Both the position numbers and the translations under genes were made by a program. This document shows positions 11,551 to 20,951 of a stretch of DNA of 64,000 nucleotides, piece after piece (within the stretch, counting starts at the first letter, position 1; every line of letters starts with the position of its first letter). The notes beneath the pieces were generated by a model. That model was not told the origin of the DNA. It saw only the letters and a program-made list of their open reading frames with translations, and did no database searches. Where the stretch lies: the NCBI GenBank assembly GCA_902825875.1, contig CADECP010000024.1, forward strand, positions 54,067-118,066. Direction: 5' to 3'. This DNA is from an uncultured Acidobacteriota bacterium (GTDB taxonomy: Bacteria; Acidobacteriota; Blastocatellia; RBC074).

Positions 11551-12582
11551 ATCCAACGCTTCCAATTCATCCAACGGGCGATAACGATCATCGCCGAGAA
11601 ACAAACTGCGAAGCGTTCTGCCCACATCTCGCCCTTGAGCGCCGGACGGATTCCAGCGACGCGCTTCGCCTGTGGCGGCATTGAGTTTCAACCCCCACAG
11701 CGGTGACAGGTTTTCGACTTCGCCGGTGATTCGCATATCGCCATAAGCATCCATTTCGCCTGGAATCGGCGCGATCAATCCGTCGGCGAACCAGCGGAAT
11801 GTTTCAAATCGTCGCCGGGTTTCCGCGTTGGTTTGAGCATTGGCGGGCAGGTCGGTAATGGTCGTCACATCCGCCGAAGCTCCGGGCAGCACACGCGGCG
11901 CGCCGAACCAGTTGGCTTGAACGCCGTCGCTGTAAAGTTTGCCGCCGCTGACGTACACCGAACGCCACATCACCAGCCAACCAGGAGCAGGCAGGATTCT
12001 GGATTGTTCAATGCGATGACCGCGCGATTCGGCCAACTGTTTTTGAACAGCGACACCTCGATGATGCTGCCAACCGCCAAAACAGATATACAAACAGGTC
12101 AGCAGCAAGGCGATTCGCACCGGGCGTGTTCGCAGAGTTTTCATCGTCAGAAAAACTCCGATGGCCAGCGGAATCGTATAAAGCGGATCAACGATTCCCA
12201 TCCAGTCCAATTTGACCCGGTAATTGGAAAACGGCCAGAACATTTGTGTGCCGTAGCTGGTGAACATATCCAGCGGAGCGTGTGTCGCGTAACCGATGAT
12301 GGCTGCCAGAATGACTTCGCGTTTGTGATCGCGGAAACGCGGCATAAACAGAAACGGCAGCGCCGCCAAAAATCCGCCAAACGGAATGAAAAACAGGCTG
12401 TGCGTGAAATGGCGATGAAACAACCAACCGACAGTCGGATCGCTGAATGAATAAATGAAAACATCCAGATCGGGAACCATTCCGCCGACGGCTCCAATCA
12501 AACCCGCGCCGCGCGGCAAACGTTTTTTCAGCACTGCCTGAGCCGCCGCAGCACCCAGCACTCCCTGCGTAATTGAATCCAT
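11539..12582 (-). CDS. YdjM-type inner-membrane metal-dependent hydrolase
   Basis: A 347-residue protein starting at ATG 12582, chosen because AGGAGC precedes it and the family begins exactly here (MDSITQGVLGAAAAQA). The N-terminal half carries the family motifs: MVPDLDVF, then FHRHFTHSLFF, with several membrane helices (FIPFGGFLAALPFLF and more). The YdjM/DUF457 family (LexA-binding, inner-membrane-associated putative hydrolase) has this Asp/His metal site. The C-terminal 120 residues are soluble and less typical. The physiological substrate is unknown. Confidence 0.82.
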   Translation of the reverse strand: MDSITQGVLGAAAAQAVLKKRLPRGAGLIGAVGGMVPDLDVFIYSFSDPTVGWLFHRHFTHSLFFIPFGGFLAALPFLFMPRFRDHKREVILAAIIGYATHAPLDMFTSYGTQMFWPFSNYRVKLDWMGIVDPLYTIPLAIGVFLTMKTLRTRPVRIALLLTCLYICFGGWQHHRGVAVQKQLAESRGHRIEQSRILPAPGWLVMWRSVYVSGGKLYSDGVQANWFGAPRVLPGASADVTTITDLPANAQTNAETRRRFETFRWFADGLIAPIPGEMDAYGDMRITGEVENLSPLWGLKLNAATGEARRWNPSGAQGRDVGRTLRSLFLGDDRYRPLDELEALDRTR

Positions 12583-12770
12583 CGCCCTTGCTCCTGAAAG
12601 AATTTTGACCGCTCTGACAACGGCGCACAGTCTACTCGTAGCTTCGATATTCGCCAAAAAGCCTGCCCAAAAACTCTGTTTTGCCGAGCTATGGGCTTTT
12701 TGTTAGACTCCGGTTTGATCGCTCTTGGAAATCCTTTTTCGATAATCACAGAACAACAAAAGGAACGAAG

Positions 12771-13322
12771 GTGGCGGAACAGATCACTCAATTGCTCTTG
12801 CGGTGGAGCGACGGTGACAAATCTGCGTTTGACCAGTTATTGCCGTTGGTTTACGACGAATTGCGACGACTGGCCAAAGGATATTTGCGCCGCCACGCCG
12901 ACCAGAACTCTTTGCAACCGACGGCGCTGGTTCACGAAGCTTATTTGCGACTGGTTAATCAGGAACAAATGAATTGGCAAAATCGCGCGCAGTTTTTTGG
13001 TTTGGCGGCCAAAGTCATGCGCGGATTGCTGGTGGATCACGCCCGCGCCGCTCAAGCCGAAAAACGCGGCGGCAGCAATTACACCGTTTCGCTGAGCGAA
13101 GCCGACCGCATAGGCCAACAGCAGGATTACGATCTTGTCGCGCTTGACGAAGCGTTGGACAAACTGGCCGCATTGGAACCGCGTCATTCCCAGATCATCG
13201 AGATGCGTTTTTTCGCCGGACTGACGATTGAAGAAACCGCTGTCGCGCTCGGTGTTTCGCACGCCACCATCGAACGAGATTGGAGCCTGGCTCGCGCCTG
13301 GCTGTATCGTGAATTGAAGTAA
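12771..13322 (+). CDS. ECF RNA polymerase sigma factor (TIGR02999-like)
   Basis: A 183-residue protein from GTG 12771; AGGA sits 7-8 bases upstream and the protein family begins at this point ([20 protein letters not shown]). The region-2 core ([19 protein letters not shown], then [13 protein letters not shown]) and region 4 ([20 protein letters not shown] followed by a helix-turn-helix) are complete. This subfamily is strongly expanded in Acidobacteria. It lies 52 bp upstream of a receptor kinase on the same strand and is likely co-transcribed. Phosphorylation-linked control instead of a classical anti-sigma factor is a reasonable inference. Confidence 0.9.
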   Translation: MAEQITQLLLRWSDGDKSAFDQLLPLVYDELRRLAKGYLRRHADQNSLQPTALVHEAYLRLVNQEQMNWQNRAQFFGLAAKVMRGLLVDHARAAQAEKRGGSNYTVSLSEADRIGQQQDYDLVALDEALDKLAALEPRHSQIIEMRFFAGLTIEETAVALGVSHATIERDWSLARAWLYRELK

Positions 13323-13374
13323 GAACGTTGACCGTTGAAAGCAGTCGTATCCGCGCGACTGATCCCCCACTGTT

Positions 13375-16083
13375 ATGACACCGGAGCTTTACCGGCAGAT
13401 AGGAAGCCTTTATCACGCGGCTTTGGAGCTTGATCCGAGTCGGCGTAATGCCTTTCTTGATGAAGCCTGCGCCGGGAACGAGGAACTGCGACACGAAGTC
13501 GAAGAGTTGTTGGCCAGCAACGAACAGGCTGGAAATTTTCTGGCTGCTCCTGCCGCCGAATCCGTCAGCCAATCAAACCAGGAAAACGAATCGGAAAAAT
13601 TGATCGGGCAATTGCTTGGCCAGTATCGCGTGTTGTCGCGCATCGGAGCCGGAGGAATGGGCGAGGTTTTTCTGGCCGAAGACAACCGACTCAACCGTAA
13701 AGTCGCGTTGAAAATTCTGCCCGCCGAATTCGTCACTGCGCCCGATCGAATTCGCCGCTTTGAACGCGAAGCCAAAGCCGCCAGCGCCACCGCTCATCCG
13801 AACATCGTTTCGATTTACGACATCGGCCAGCAGAACGACATTCATTACATTGCCAGCGAATTTGTCGAAGGCGAAACTTTGCGCCGTCGCATCAAACGCG
13901 AGCCGTTGCCTGAGATCGAAGCTCTGGAAATTGCCGTGCAAGTCGCCAACGCGCTGGATTCGGCTCACGCGGCGGGAATCGTTCACCGCGACATCAAACC
14001 CGAAAACATCATGTTGCGCCCGGATGGATTCGTGAAGGTCTTGGATTTCGGTCTGGCTGCCGTCACGCATCCGGTGACGCCCGCTTCCGGTTCAGAAGAA
14101 CAATCGTTCGCCACCAGCACGGATACTTTGCCCGGCACAGTGATGGGAACGATTGCTTATATGTCGCCTGAACAAACTCGCGGGCAAAAAGCCGACAGCC
14201 GCAGCGATTTGTGGAGTCTGGGCGTCGTGCTATTTGAAATGCTGTCAGGGAAAGCTCCGTTCAAAGGGCAAACCGTTCCTGACACCTTTGTGGCCATTCT
14301 GGATCGCCAGCCTGCGCGGTTGAAAAATGTTTCGACAGAACTGGAACAGATCATTTTGAAGTTGCTGGCCAAAGACCGCGAACAGCGTTATCAATCAGCC
14401 AAATCGCTGGCGACGGAATTGAAACGACTGAAACGACGACTGGAATTTGAATCCGACAGCCACAGTTACGGAGTTTTGCCCAGCGGTCGGTCTTCGCCGA
14501 ACACAGACGAACAAAACGTTGACACGGCTTTTTTACCGTCGAATTCCAACGCGCGAATCAGCCAGGAACTCAGACTTTCCAATTTGCTGACCGGACAACA
14601 AAAGCTGGTCATTGGCAAACGCGCAAAATGGGTTCTTGCGACTTTGGCGATGTTATTGATCGCGGTGACAGCGGGCGGAATCTGGATGCTACGCAACGAC
14701 GACGTGATTGATTCCATAGCCATTTTGCCGCTGGCGAACCAGAACAACGATCCGAATCTGGATTACATCACCGACGGCGTCACCGAAACCTTGATCGGCA
14801 ATTTGTCCAAACTGCCGAAGCTGAAAGTCATGTCGCGCACAACGGTCTTTCGCTACAAAAAACAGGAAGTTGACCCGATTGCGGTCGGTAAAACCCTGGA
14901 CGTCGAAGCTCTGCTGACCGGGCGGCTGGAAAAACGCGATCAGACGTTGATTATCACGCTGGAACTGGTCAGCACGCGCGACAACAGTCGGCTGTGGGGC
15001 GAAGAGTTCCAGCACAAGATGTCCGACTTGCTGGCGGCGCAGGCGGTGATTTCCGAACGAGTCTCCGAACGATTACGCGCGCAACTGACCGGCGAAGAGC
15101 GCGAACAAGTCACCAAACGCTACACCGACAACCCCGAAGCTTACCGCTTTTATTTGAATGGCCGGTTTGAATGGAACCGCCAATCCTTCGCCGAAGGCTT
15201 TCGCAAGGCGATTGAGAATTACAAACAAGCCATCGCGCTCGACGCGAATTACGCGCTGGCTTACGCAGGAATGGCCGACGCTTACGCGACGCTGGCGGCA
15301 AACGGATTGGCGTCCAAAGATTTCGCCGCCCTGGCGCGGTTCAACGCCGAGCAAGCCGTTCGCCTGGACGACAAACTGCCTGAAGCCCATTTGTCGCTGG
15401 GGATAGTCAATTTCTACGGTTGGAATTTGCCGGTTGCGGAACAGGACCTGAAACGCGCCATCGCACTGAACCCGAATCTGGCTGAAGCCTTCGCGCGGCA
15501 AGGCGCAGTGTTGCAAGGCCTGGATCGGTTCGACGAAGCAATCCGGTCTTGCCAGTTGGCGTTAGAACTCGATCCGTACTCGCTACGTGTTCATTTGGAT
15601 TTGTACTTCGCTTACTTTTACGCCGGTCAGTACGATCAGGCCATCGAAGTTTGCCGCAAGATGTTGCAGATCGAATCGCGTTACTTTCCGGCGCATTTGG
15701 ATTTAGGACGCGCTTACGAGCAGAAAAAAATGTTCGATCAAGCCATCGCTGAACTGGTCAAAGCGCGCGAAATGAGCAACGACGACCCGTTGGTGCTGGC
15801 GGCTCTCGGTCATGCTTACGCCGTGGCGGGCAAAACCGTTGACGCGCAAAAGACGCTGGAACTGTTGCTGGAAAAATCGAACACAGGAATCGTGCGTCCA
15901 TACGAAATTGCCAAAGTCTACGCCGGGTTGGGCGACAAAGAGCAGGCGCTCGCCTGGCTCGACAAGGCCTTGCAGGATCGCAGCCCCTGGCTGTTGAAGC
16001 TGAAAACCGAGCCGAATTTTTCGCCGCTTCGCTCCGACCCGCGATTCCAGACGCTGGTGCAACAAATCAGACCGCCGCAGTAA
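13375..16083 (+). CDS. Transmembrane Ser/Thr protein kinase with TolB-like and TPR domains
   Basis: A 902-residue Hanks-type kinase. The kinase domain covers about 84-350: glycine loop GAGGMGEVF at 91-99, catalytic Lys113, HRDIKPEN around 204, DFG at 224-226 and a SPE variant of APE. A single transmembrane helix lies at about 418-438. Outside follows a TolB-N-like segment (about 445-547, IAILPLANQNNDPNLDYITD) and then about ten TPR-type helical pairs (about 580-900). This architecture is typical of Acidobacteria. It sits 52 bp after the ECF sigma gene and 15 bp before the radical-SAM gene, so the three likely form one operon in which the kinase senses an extracytoplasmic cue. Confidence 0.92.
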   Translation: MTPELYRQIGSLYHAALELDPSRRNAFLDEACAGNEELRHEVEELLASNEQAGNFLAAPAAESVSQSNQENESEKLIGQLLGQYRVLSRIGAGGMGEVFLAEDNRLNRKVALKILPAEFVTAPDRIRRFEREAKAASATAHPNIVSIYDIGQQNDIHYIASEFVEGETLRRRIKREPLPEIEALEIAVQVANALDSAHAAGIVHRDIKPENIMLRPDGFVKVLDFGLAAVTHPVTPASGSEEQSFATSTDTLPGTVMGTIAYMSPEQTRGQKADSRSDLWSLGVVLFEMLSGKAPFKGQTVPDTFVAILDRQPARLKNVSTELEQIILKLLAKDREQRYQSAKSLATELKRLKRRLEFESDSHSYGVLPSGRSSPNTDEQNVDTAFLPSNSNARISQELRLSNLLTGQQKLVIGKRAKWVLATLAMLLIAVTAGGIWMLRNDDVIDSIAILPLANQNNDPNLDYITDGVTETLIGNLSKLPKLKVMSRTTVFRYKKQEVDPIAVGKTLDVEALLTGRLEKRDQTLIITLELVSTRDNSRLWGEEFQHKMSDLLAAQAVISERVSERLRAQLTGEEREQVTKRYTDNPEAYRFYLNGRFEWNRQSFAEGFRKAIENYKQAIALDANYALAYAGMADAYATLAANGLASKDFAALARFNAEQAVRLDDKLPEAHLSLGIVNFYGWNLPVAEQDLKRAIALNPNLAEAFARQGAVLQGLDRFDEAIRSCQLALELDPYSLRVHLDLYFAYFYAGQYDQAIEVCRKMLQIESRYFPAHLDLGRAYEQKKMFDQAIAELVKAREMSNDDPLVLAALGHAYAVAGKTVDAQKTLELLLEKSNTGIVRPYEIAKVYAGLGDKEQALAWLDKALQDRSPWLLKLKTEPNFSPLRSDPRFQTLVQQIRPPQ

Positions 16084-16098
16084 CCGGAGAATCCGCCA

Positions 16099-17970
16099 AT
16101 GCAAACAGAAGCTGATGTCGTTTTGGTGAGCATGCCGTTCGGCCCTTTGCGGTTGCCGTCCATCGGGCTGGGATTGCTGAAATCCGCGCTCGACCGTGAC
16201 GGCGTGTCGGCGCGAACTTTTTACTTCACCTTCGATTTTGCCGAACGCATCGGCGAACGCCTGTATTCGCAAATCAGTTACGGAACCAACACGACCGATC
16301 TGGTCGGCGAATGGATTTTTTCCGATTCGTTGTTTCACCACCACACCGACGAAAACGTCGCCAATTACGTCGAAGACATCTTGCGCGATCGCGCTCAGGA
16401 CAAAAATCACGTCTGGCACGAAGAGCGATTTTCCGACGATTTCATACGGGAAATTCTGAGCGTCCGGCAACACACCGAAGCTTTTCTGGAAGATTGCGTG
16501 ACAACAATTCTAGCTTGTCGCCCGAAGATCGTCGGTTTCACCAGCATCTTTTTGCAACAAGTTGCTTCGTTGTCGCTGGCCAAACGGCTGAAAGCACGTT
16601 GCCCGGAACTGACCATCGTTTTCGGCGGAGCCAATTGCGAAGGCGAGATGGGGCGAGAAGTCATTCGCCAGTTTCCGTTCGTTGACGCTGTCATTTCCGG
16701 CGAAGCCGATCTGGCCTTTCCCGAATTGGTGCGGCGCGTGTTGGCTGGCCAGCCTTACGCCGAACTGCCCAGCGTATTCGCCCGCAACCAAAACTCCACC
16801 ACAGGAAACGCCGCAGCAGTGGAAAACCTGGACGCGCTGCCTTATCCCGATTACGACGAATACTTCGATCAATTGAGCGCCACGTCTTTTCACGCGGCGC
16901 TGGAACCAAACCTTTTGCTGGAAACGGCGCGCGGTTGCTGGTGGGGAGCCAAACACCATTGCACGTTCTGTGGGTTGAATGGCGAAACGATGGCTTTCCG
17001 CGCGAAGTCCGCCGAACGCGCGCTGGACGAATTCACGACGGTCACGGCCAAATATCCGGGCTATCCGATTTACGTCGTGGATAACATTTTGAATCTGGCT
17101 TATTTCAAAGACCTGTTGCCGCAACTGGCCGAACGCAAGCTGGGACTGGATTTGTTTTTCGAGGTCAAAGCCAATCTGAAAAAAGAGCAGCTTCGCCAGT
17201 TGCGCGCCGCCGGAGTGACCATCATCCAACCCGGCATCGAAAGCCTCAGCGACGAAGTGCTGCAAATCATGCGAAAAGGCGTCAAGGCGCTGCAAAACAT
17301 TCAACTGCTCAAATGGTGCAAGGAAATCGGCATCACGCCCGAATGGAATATCCTGTGGGGATTTCCCGGCGAATCGCCCCAAGAGTATTTCCGGCTGGCG
17401 AAGATGCTGCCTCTGCTGGCGCATTTGCAGCCGCCGAATTACGCGCTGAGCATGCGGCTGGATCGTTTCAGCCCGAATTTCAACCAACACGCAGAACTTG
17501 GCTTCAAAGACCTGAAACCGTTTCCGGCTTACAGCTACGTTTATCCGTTGCCGCCGGAATCCGTCGCCAATCTGGCTTATTACTTCACGTTTGAATATGC
17601 CGAACCGCGCGACGTTGAAAGTTACGTCCGCCCCGTCGCCGAAGAAGTCGCCCGTTGGAAACAGGCGTATGAAACCAGCGATCTGTTTATGCTCGAACAA
17701 AGCGAGCGGCTGCTGTTGTGGGATTCGCGGCCAACGGCCAAACGACGGTTGACGGCGTTGACTGACAAAGAAAAGTTTCTATACCTGGCCTGCGATCAAG
17801 TCAGCACCGCCCGGCAAATCGCCGACGCCTGGAGCAAACATTCCGGCTGGCCTTTCAATCAAACCAATCAAGAAGATATTCGTCAGACGTTGGATGAATT
17901 TGTCGAAGCGGGCTTGATGCTCAGACAAGGCGATTCGTATCTGGCGCTGGCCGTCGCGCGATCAAGTTAG
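16099..17970 (+). CDS. B12-dependent radical SAM protein, RiPP-maturase type (TIGR03975-like)
   Basis: A 623-residue protein; CCGGAGAA lies upstream of ATG 16099. Residues about 1-230 are a cobalamin-binding-like domain (VVLVSMPFGPLRLPSIGLGL, IVFGGANCEGEMG). The radical-SAM core begins at the RGCWWGAKHHCTFCGLN motif, giving a C-x7-C-x2-C iron-sulfur cluster site. This motif and the following FRAKSAERALDE are typical of 'ribosomal peptide maturation radical SAM protein 1', annotated as RiPP C-methyltransferases. Residues about 535-623 look like a small winged-helix domain, perhaps for substrate recognition. No precursor peptide gene was found next to it. The 15-bp gap to the kinase suggests co-expression. 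Confidence 0.85.
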   Translation: MQTEADVVLVSMPFGPLRLPSIGLGLLKSALDRDGVSARTFYFTFDFAERIGERLYSQISYGTNTTDLVGEWIFSDSLFHHHTDENVANYVEDILRDRAQDKNHVWHEERFSDDFIREILSVRQHTEAFLEDCVTTILACRPKIVGFTSIFLQQVASLSLAKRLKARCPELTIVFGGANCEGEMGREVIRQFPFVDAVISGEADLAFPELVRRVLAGQPYAELPSVFARNQNSTTGNAAAVENLDALPYPDYDEYFDQLSATSFHAALEPNLLLETARGCWWGAKHHCTFCGLNGETMAFRAKSAERALDEFTTVTAKYPGYPIYVVDNILNLAYFKDLLPQLAERKLGLDLFFEVKANLKKEQLRQLRAAGVTIIQPGIESLSDEVLQIMRKGVKALQNIQLLKWCKEIGITPEWNILWGFPGESPQEYFRLAKMLPLLAHLQPPNYALSMRLDRFSPNFNQHAELGFKDLKPFPAYSYVYPLPPESVANLAYYFTFEYAEPRDVESYVRPVAEEVARWKQAYETSDLFMLEQSERLLLWDSRPTAKRRLTALTDKEKFLYLACDQVSTARQIADAWSKHSGWPFNQTNQEDIRQTLDEFVEAGLMLRQGDSYLALAVARSS

Positions 17971-18058
17971 GAGCTTCCCTGCTCTCAAAATCTTTGCCAA
18001 CCGGACGGCTTTGCAGTTCAATACGCGCGTTCCGCATAACCAATCACCCGGAGGAAAC

Positions 18059-19435
18059 ATGACTCATTCGACCAACGACCGCCGCAACTTTCTGAAAGGC
18101 GCGGCTAGCGCCAGTGTAATGACCGCCGCCAGTTACGAGAACATTCTGGGAGCCAACGATCGCGTTCGTGTCGGTTGCATTGGCATAGGCTTGATCGGCA
18201 AACGCCACTTGCTGGATTTTCTTTCGCAACCCGACTGCGAAGTCACGGGCATCAGCGAACTGTACGAACCACGCCTGACCGAAGGCATCGAAACCGCCGC
18301 CGAAAAACAAAAAACCAAACCCGAAGGCTTCAAGGATTTTCGGCGCATGCTGGACAGCAAAAACATTGACGCCGTTGTCGTTTCCACGCCGGATCACTGG
18401 CACGCGCTGATGACCATTCTGGCCTGCGCCGCTGGCAAGGACGTGTACGTCGAAAAACCGCTGACGCTGTTCATTGACGAAGGTCGCTGGATGATCGAAG
18501 CCGAAAAACGTTACAAGCGCGTGGTGCAGGTCGGCACGCAACAACGTTCCGGCAAACAATACACCGAATGCGTTGACCTGATTCGCAACCAGCACATCGG
18601 CGAAATGCGCTCGGCGCGATTGACCAGTTTTCGCAACATCTCGCCCGGTTTCACCAAACCCGTCGGCACTCAACCAATGTCGGAAACCGACTGGCAAATG
18701 TGGCTCGGCCCAGCCCCGTACACGAAATTCGACGCGAACCGCTGCATTTATCACTTCCGCTGGTTTTGGGATTATTCAGGCGGGCAGACGACCAATCTGA
18801 TGGCGCACAACATTGACATCGTGCAATGGGCAACCGGCGCAAAACCGAAATCCGTTGCCGCTATGGGCGGGAGATATTCGCTGACCGGCTTGGGCGAAAC
18901 GCCAGACGTGATCGAAGCGATCATCGAATTTCCCGGCTTCCTGACCACGTGGTCGTGCCGGGAAATGAGTGCCGGACAACCGGGCGCGGGCAGCACTTCG
19001 TTTTTCGGAACCAAAGGCATGCTGCGCATCGAACGCAGCGGCATGGAAGTCATCCCGGACATGATGATCCCGGCGGAAAACCTGATTCCCAGCTTCACGG
19101 CCCCGCGCACGGTGACGCAAAACCCGCAACCACGAACTCAGGCGATCAAACGCGAAGGCTTCGAACAAGTCCGCGATCAATTTGTGCCGCACGTGCGCAA
19201 CTTCCTGGATTCGATCAAATCGCGCCAGCCGACGGTTTCCAATTTGCAAACCAGCCAGCAAACCAACATCACGACGCATCTGGTGAACATCGCGCAAAAG
19301 CTGAAACGCACGATCAACTGGGACGCCGAGCGCGAAACAATCATCGGCGACAAAGAAGCCGCCCGGTTGATGTCGAAAGAATACCGCGCGCCATGGGATA
19401 AGGAATTGAAAGCGGCGTTGTCGAAAACAAGTTAG
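18059..19435 (+). CDS. Tat-exported Gfo/Idh/MocA-family oxidoreductase
   Basis: A 458-residue protein from ATG 18059 with GGAGG seven bases upstream. It begins with a Tat-like leader (DRRNFLKGAASASVMTAAS). The NAD(P)-binding fold follows (VGCIGIGLIGKRHLLDF), and the family motif EKPLTLF occurs near residue 140. A GFO_IDH_MocA C-terminal domain follows. Tat-exported members of this family oxidise or rearrange sugars and cyclitols in the periplasm; the substrate is not evident. It follows the radical-SAM gene by 88 bp on the same strand, but its own strong ribosome binding site leaves co-transcription open. Confidence 0.9.
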   Translation: MTHSTNDRRNFLKGAASASVMTAASYENILGANDRVRVGCIGIGLIGKRHLLDFLSQPDCEVTGISELYEPRLTEGIETAAEKQKTKPEGFKDFRRMLDSKNIDAVVVSTPDHWHALMTILACAAGKDVYVEKPLTLFIDEGRWMIEAEKRYKRVVQVGTQQRSGKQYTECVDLIRNQHIGEMRSARLTSFRNISPGFTKPVGTQPMSETDWQMWLGPAPYTKFDANRCIYHFRWFWDYSGGQTTNLMAHNIDIVQWATGAKPKSVAAMGGRYSLTGLGETPDVIEAIIEFPGFLTTWSCREMSAGQPGAGSTSFFGTKGMLRIERSGMEVIPDMMIPAENLIPSFTAPRTVTQNPQPRTQAIKREGFEQVRDQFVPHVRNFLDSIKSRQPTVSNLQTSQQTNITTHLVNIAQKLKRTINWDAERETIIGDKEAARLMSKEYRAPWDKELKAALSKTS

Positions 19436-19445
19436 AGAAACAAAT

Positions 19446-19552
19446 TTGGAGTGCTGCGGCTTGACGCAGCTTTGGCATTCTTTACTGAAGCTTCCTGTTC
19501 ATGCGATGGCTCTGACAATGAACGGAAAGCGGCGTCGAGCCGCCGCACTCCA
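19446..19552. repeat. Dispersed 107-bp element with inverted ends, copy 1
   Basis: It begins TTGGAGTGCTGCGGCTT and ends GCCGCCGCACTCCA, so the ends form an imperfect inverted repeat. The first ~34 bp and last ~25 bp match a second copy at 58318-58427. Both copies lie directly after the stop codon of a plus-strand gene. The size and ends suggest a small non-autonomous or REP-like element. Confidence 0.7.
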
Positions 19553-19556
19553 CACG

Positions 19557-19985
19557 CTATGCTTTTTTCAGTGGATAAGTTTTGAGCAGGTGCTTAATCG
19601 AAGCCTTGATGAGTTTTTTCAGTGTCGGCAAATGCAGGTCGGAAAGCCGTTTGACGTAAATGCATGACTTGCCGCAGGTGAAATTACCGAGCTTGTCCAT
19701 CAGTTCGTCGTATTCGTCAAAGCCCGGCATGACATACAGCGTCAGATTTTGTTTGCGCGGAGAAAATCCAGTCAACGGCCAATCGCCGCCACGTCCGCTG
19801 GCGTATTTGTAGGTGTACAGGCCAAATCCCACGATGCTCGGCCCCCACATCTTCGGCTCGGCTTTGGTGAGGTCTTGCATCAGTTTGACCACCGCCCAGC
19901 AATCTTCGCGCATGTTTTCGTCTTTGACCGCGTTGATGAAATCTTCCACGGACGCAGTCGTCTGTTTTGTTTTTGGTTCAGCCAT
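19557..19985 (-). CDS. DUF1801 (YdhG-like) small protein
   Basis: A 142-residue cytoplasmic protein. ATG 19985 is chosen because a GGAGG site precedes it and the family begins there. Visible family features: ENMREDCWAVVKLMQDLTKA, MWGPSIVGFG, SPRKQNLTLYVMPG, and GKSCIYVKRLSDLHLPTLKK. DUF1801 proteins have an iron-chaperone/YdhG-like fold of unknown function. It heads towards the dispersed repeat at 19446 and lies downstream of the FGE-like gene, 37 bp away on the same strand. Confidence 0.87.
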   Translation of the reverse strand: MAEPKTKQTTASVEDFINAVKDENMREDCWAVVKLMQDLTKAEPKMWGPSIVGFGLYTYKYASGRGGDWPLTGFSPRKQNLTLYVMPGFDEYDELMDKLGNFTCGKSCIYVKRLSDLHLPTLKKLIKASIKHLLKTYPLKKA

Positions 19986-20022
19986 AAAATCCTCCAATTG
20001 GGTTTAAGTGGTTTCCTGCTTG

Positions 20023-20946
20023 TTACCGCTGGACGGCGACAACGCGAAAGCCGATGTGGTCGGATCGCCGCTCCGGTTCGTATCGCAAGCGGAACGCCGA
20101 GCGCAGGTATTTTCCGTCATCGTTCCAGGCTCCACCCCGGCGAACGCGAGAAAACGAGCCGTCGCGGTTCGGCGCACCTTTGCGCGTGGACAAGTCGGGG
20201 TCGTCTCCGCCGGGCAATTGCGCGTGGTACCAATCGCGGCAGTATTCAAAGACGTTGCCGTGCATATCGTGCAAGCCCCAGGCATTCGCCGGATAGTTGC
20301 CGACCGGCGTCGCCCGATTCAATGCCGGGCTGACTTCGGAACCGTTGTAGGGTTTGCTGCCCAGAAAGTTCGCCTGTTTGCTGGTGAACGTATTGCCAAA
20401 CGAAGTCGCGGTCGAGGTTCCGGCGCGGCAGGCATATTCCCATTGCGCTTCGGTCGGCAGCCGGAACTCCCTGTCTTTCGGCAACTCGCCGGACTTGTGG
20501 CTTAGTTCAGTCAGCTTTTGGCAAAACGCTTCGGCTTCAACGTGGCTGACCCAAACGACAGGAAACTCGTCGCCTTCGCCCGCTGGCTGCGGCTGCGGAA
20601 ATTCGCCGACCACGCGCTTCCACTGCCCCTGCGTCACTTCGTACTTGCCCATCCAGAATCCTTTGGACAAGCGAACTTCGACCTGCGCTTCATCGGGACG
20701 ATGCTCCGGCTCACTCGAAGGACTTCCCATCACAAAGCGCCCTGGCGGGCACCATCGAAGCTTGACGCCACCCACCTCGCGTTCATCGCCGACTTTTCCA
20801 TTATGAAAAGGTGTTTTTCCGCTCTGCTGCCCGGCAGCGAACGACCTTGGATCGTCGGGGTAGACAAAAACGCTTTCACCCATCACGAGTGAAAGGCATA
20901 GCGATATAAACAGAAAAGTTTGCTTCAACGCCACGCTGCTTTTCAT
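20023..20946 (-). CDS. Secreted FGE/SUMF1-family protein
   Basis: A 307-residue protein with a signal peptide (residues about 1-23) and a formylglycine-generating-enzyme/sulfatase-modifying-factor fold. Motifs: CPPGRFVMGSPSSEPEHRPD, MGKYEVTQGQWKRVVG, RLPTEAQWEYACRAGT, MHGNVFEYCRDWYHAQLPGG, RVRRGGAWND and a closing IGFRVV. True FGEs use a copper-binding Cys pair to convert a sulfatase Cys to formylglycine, but many bacterial members are only ligand-binding scaffolds; no sulfatase gene is in the window. Its start codon lies only 5 bp after the stop of the kinase gene, so the two are probably translated from one mRNA. Confidence 0.87.
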   Translation of the reverse strand: MKSSVALKQTFLFISLCLSLVMGESVFVYPDDPRSFAAGQQSGKTPFHNGKVGDEREVGGVKLRWCPPGRFVMGSPSSEPEHRPDEAQVEVRLSKGFWMGKYEVTQGQWKRVVGEFPQPQPAGEGDEFPVVWVSHVEAEAFCQKLTELSHKSGELPKDREFRLPTEAQWEYACRAGTSTATSFGNTFTSKQANFLGSKPYNGSEVSPALNRATPVGNYPANAWGLHDMHGNVFEYCRDWYHAQLPGGDDPDLSTRKGAPNRDGSFSRVRRGGAWNDDGKYLRSAFRLRYEPERRSDHIGFRVVAVQR

Positions 20947-20951
20947 AAGTG

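Noticed and set aside
16510..17700. 396-residue minus-strand frame opposite the radical-SAM gene
   Set aside because: Antisense shadow; the plus strand has the complete motif set and correct spacing to its neighbours.
17971..18058. RiPP precursor gene directly after the radical-SAM gene
   Set aside because: Only 88 bp with no short frame that has a ribosome binding site apart from that of the following oxidoreductase.
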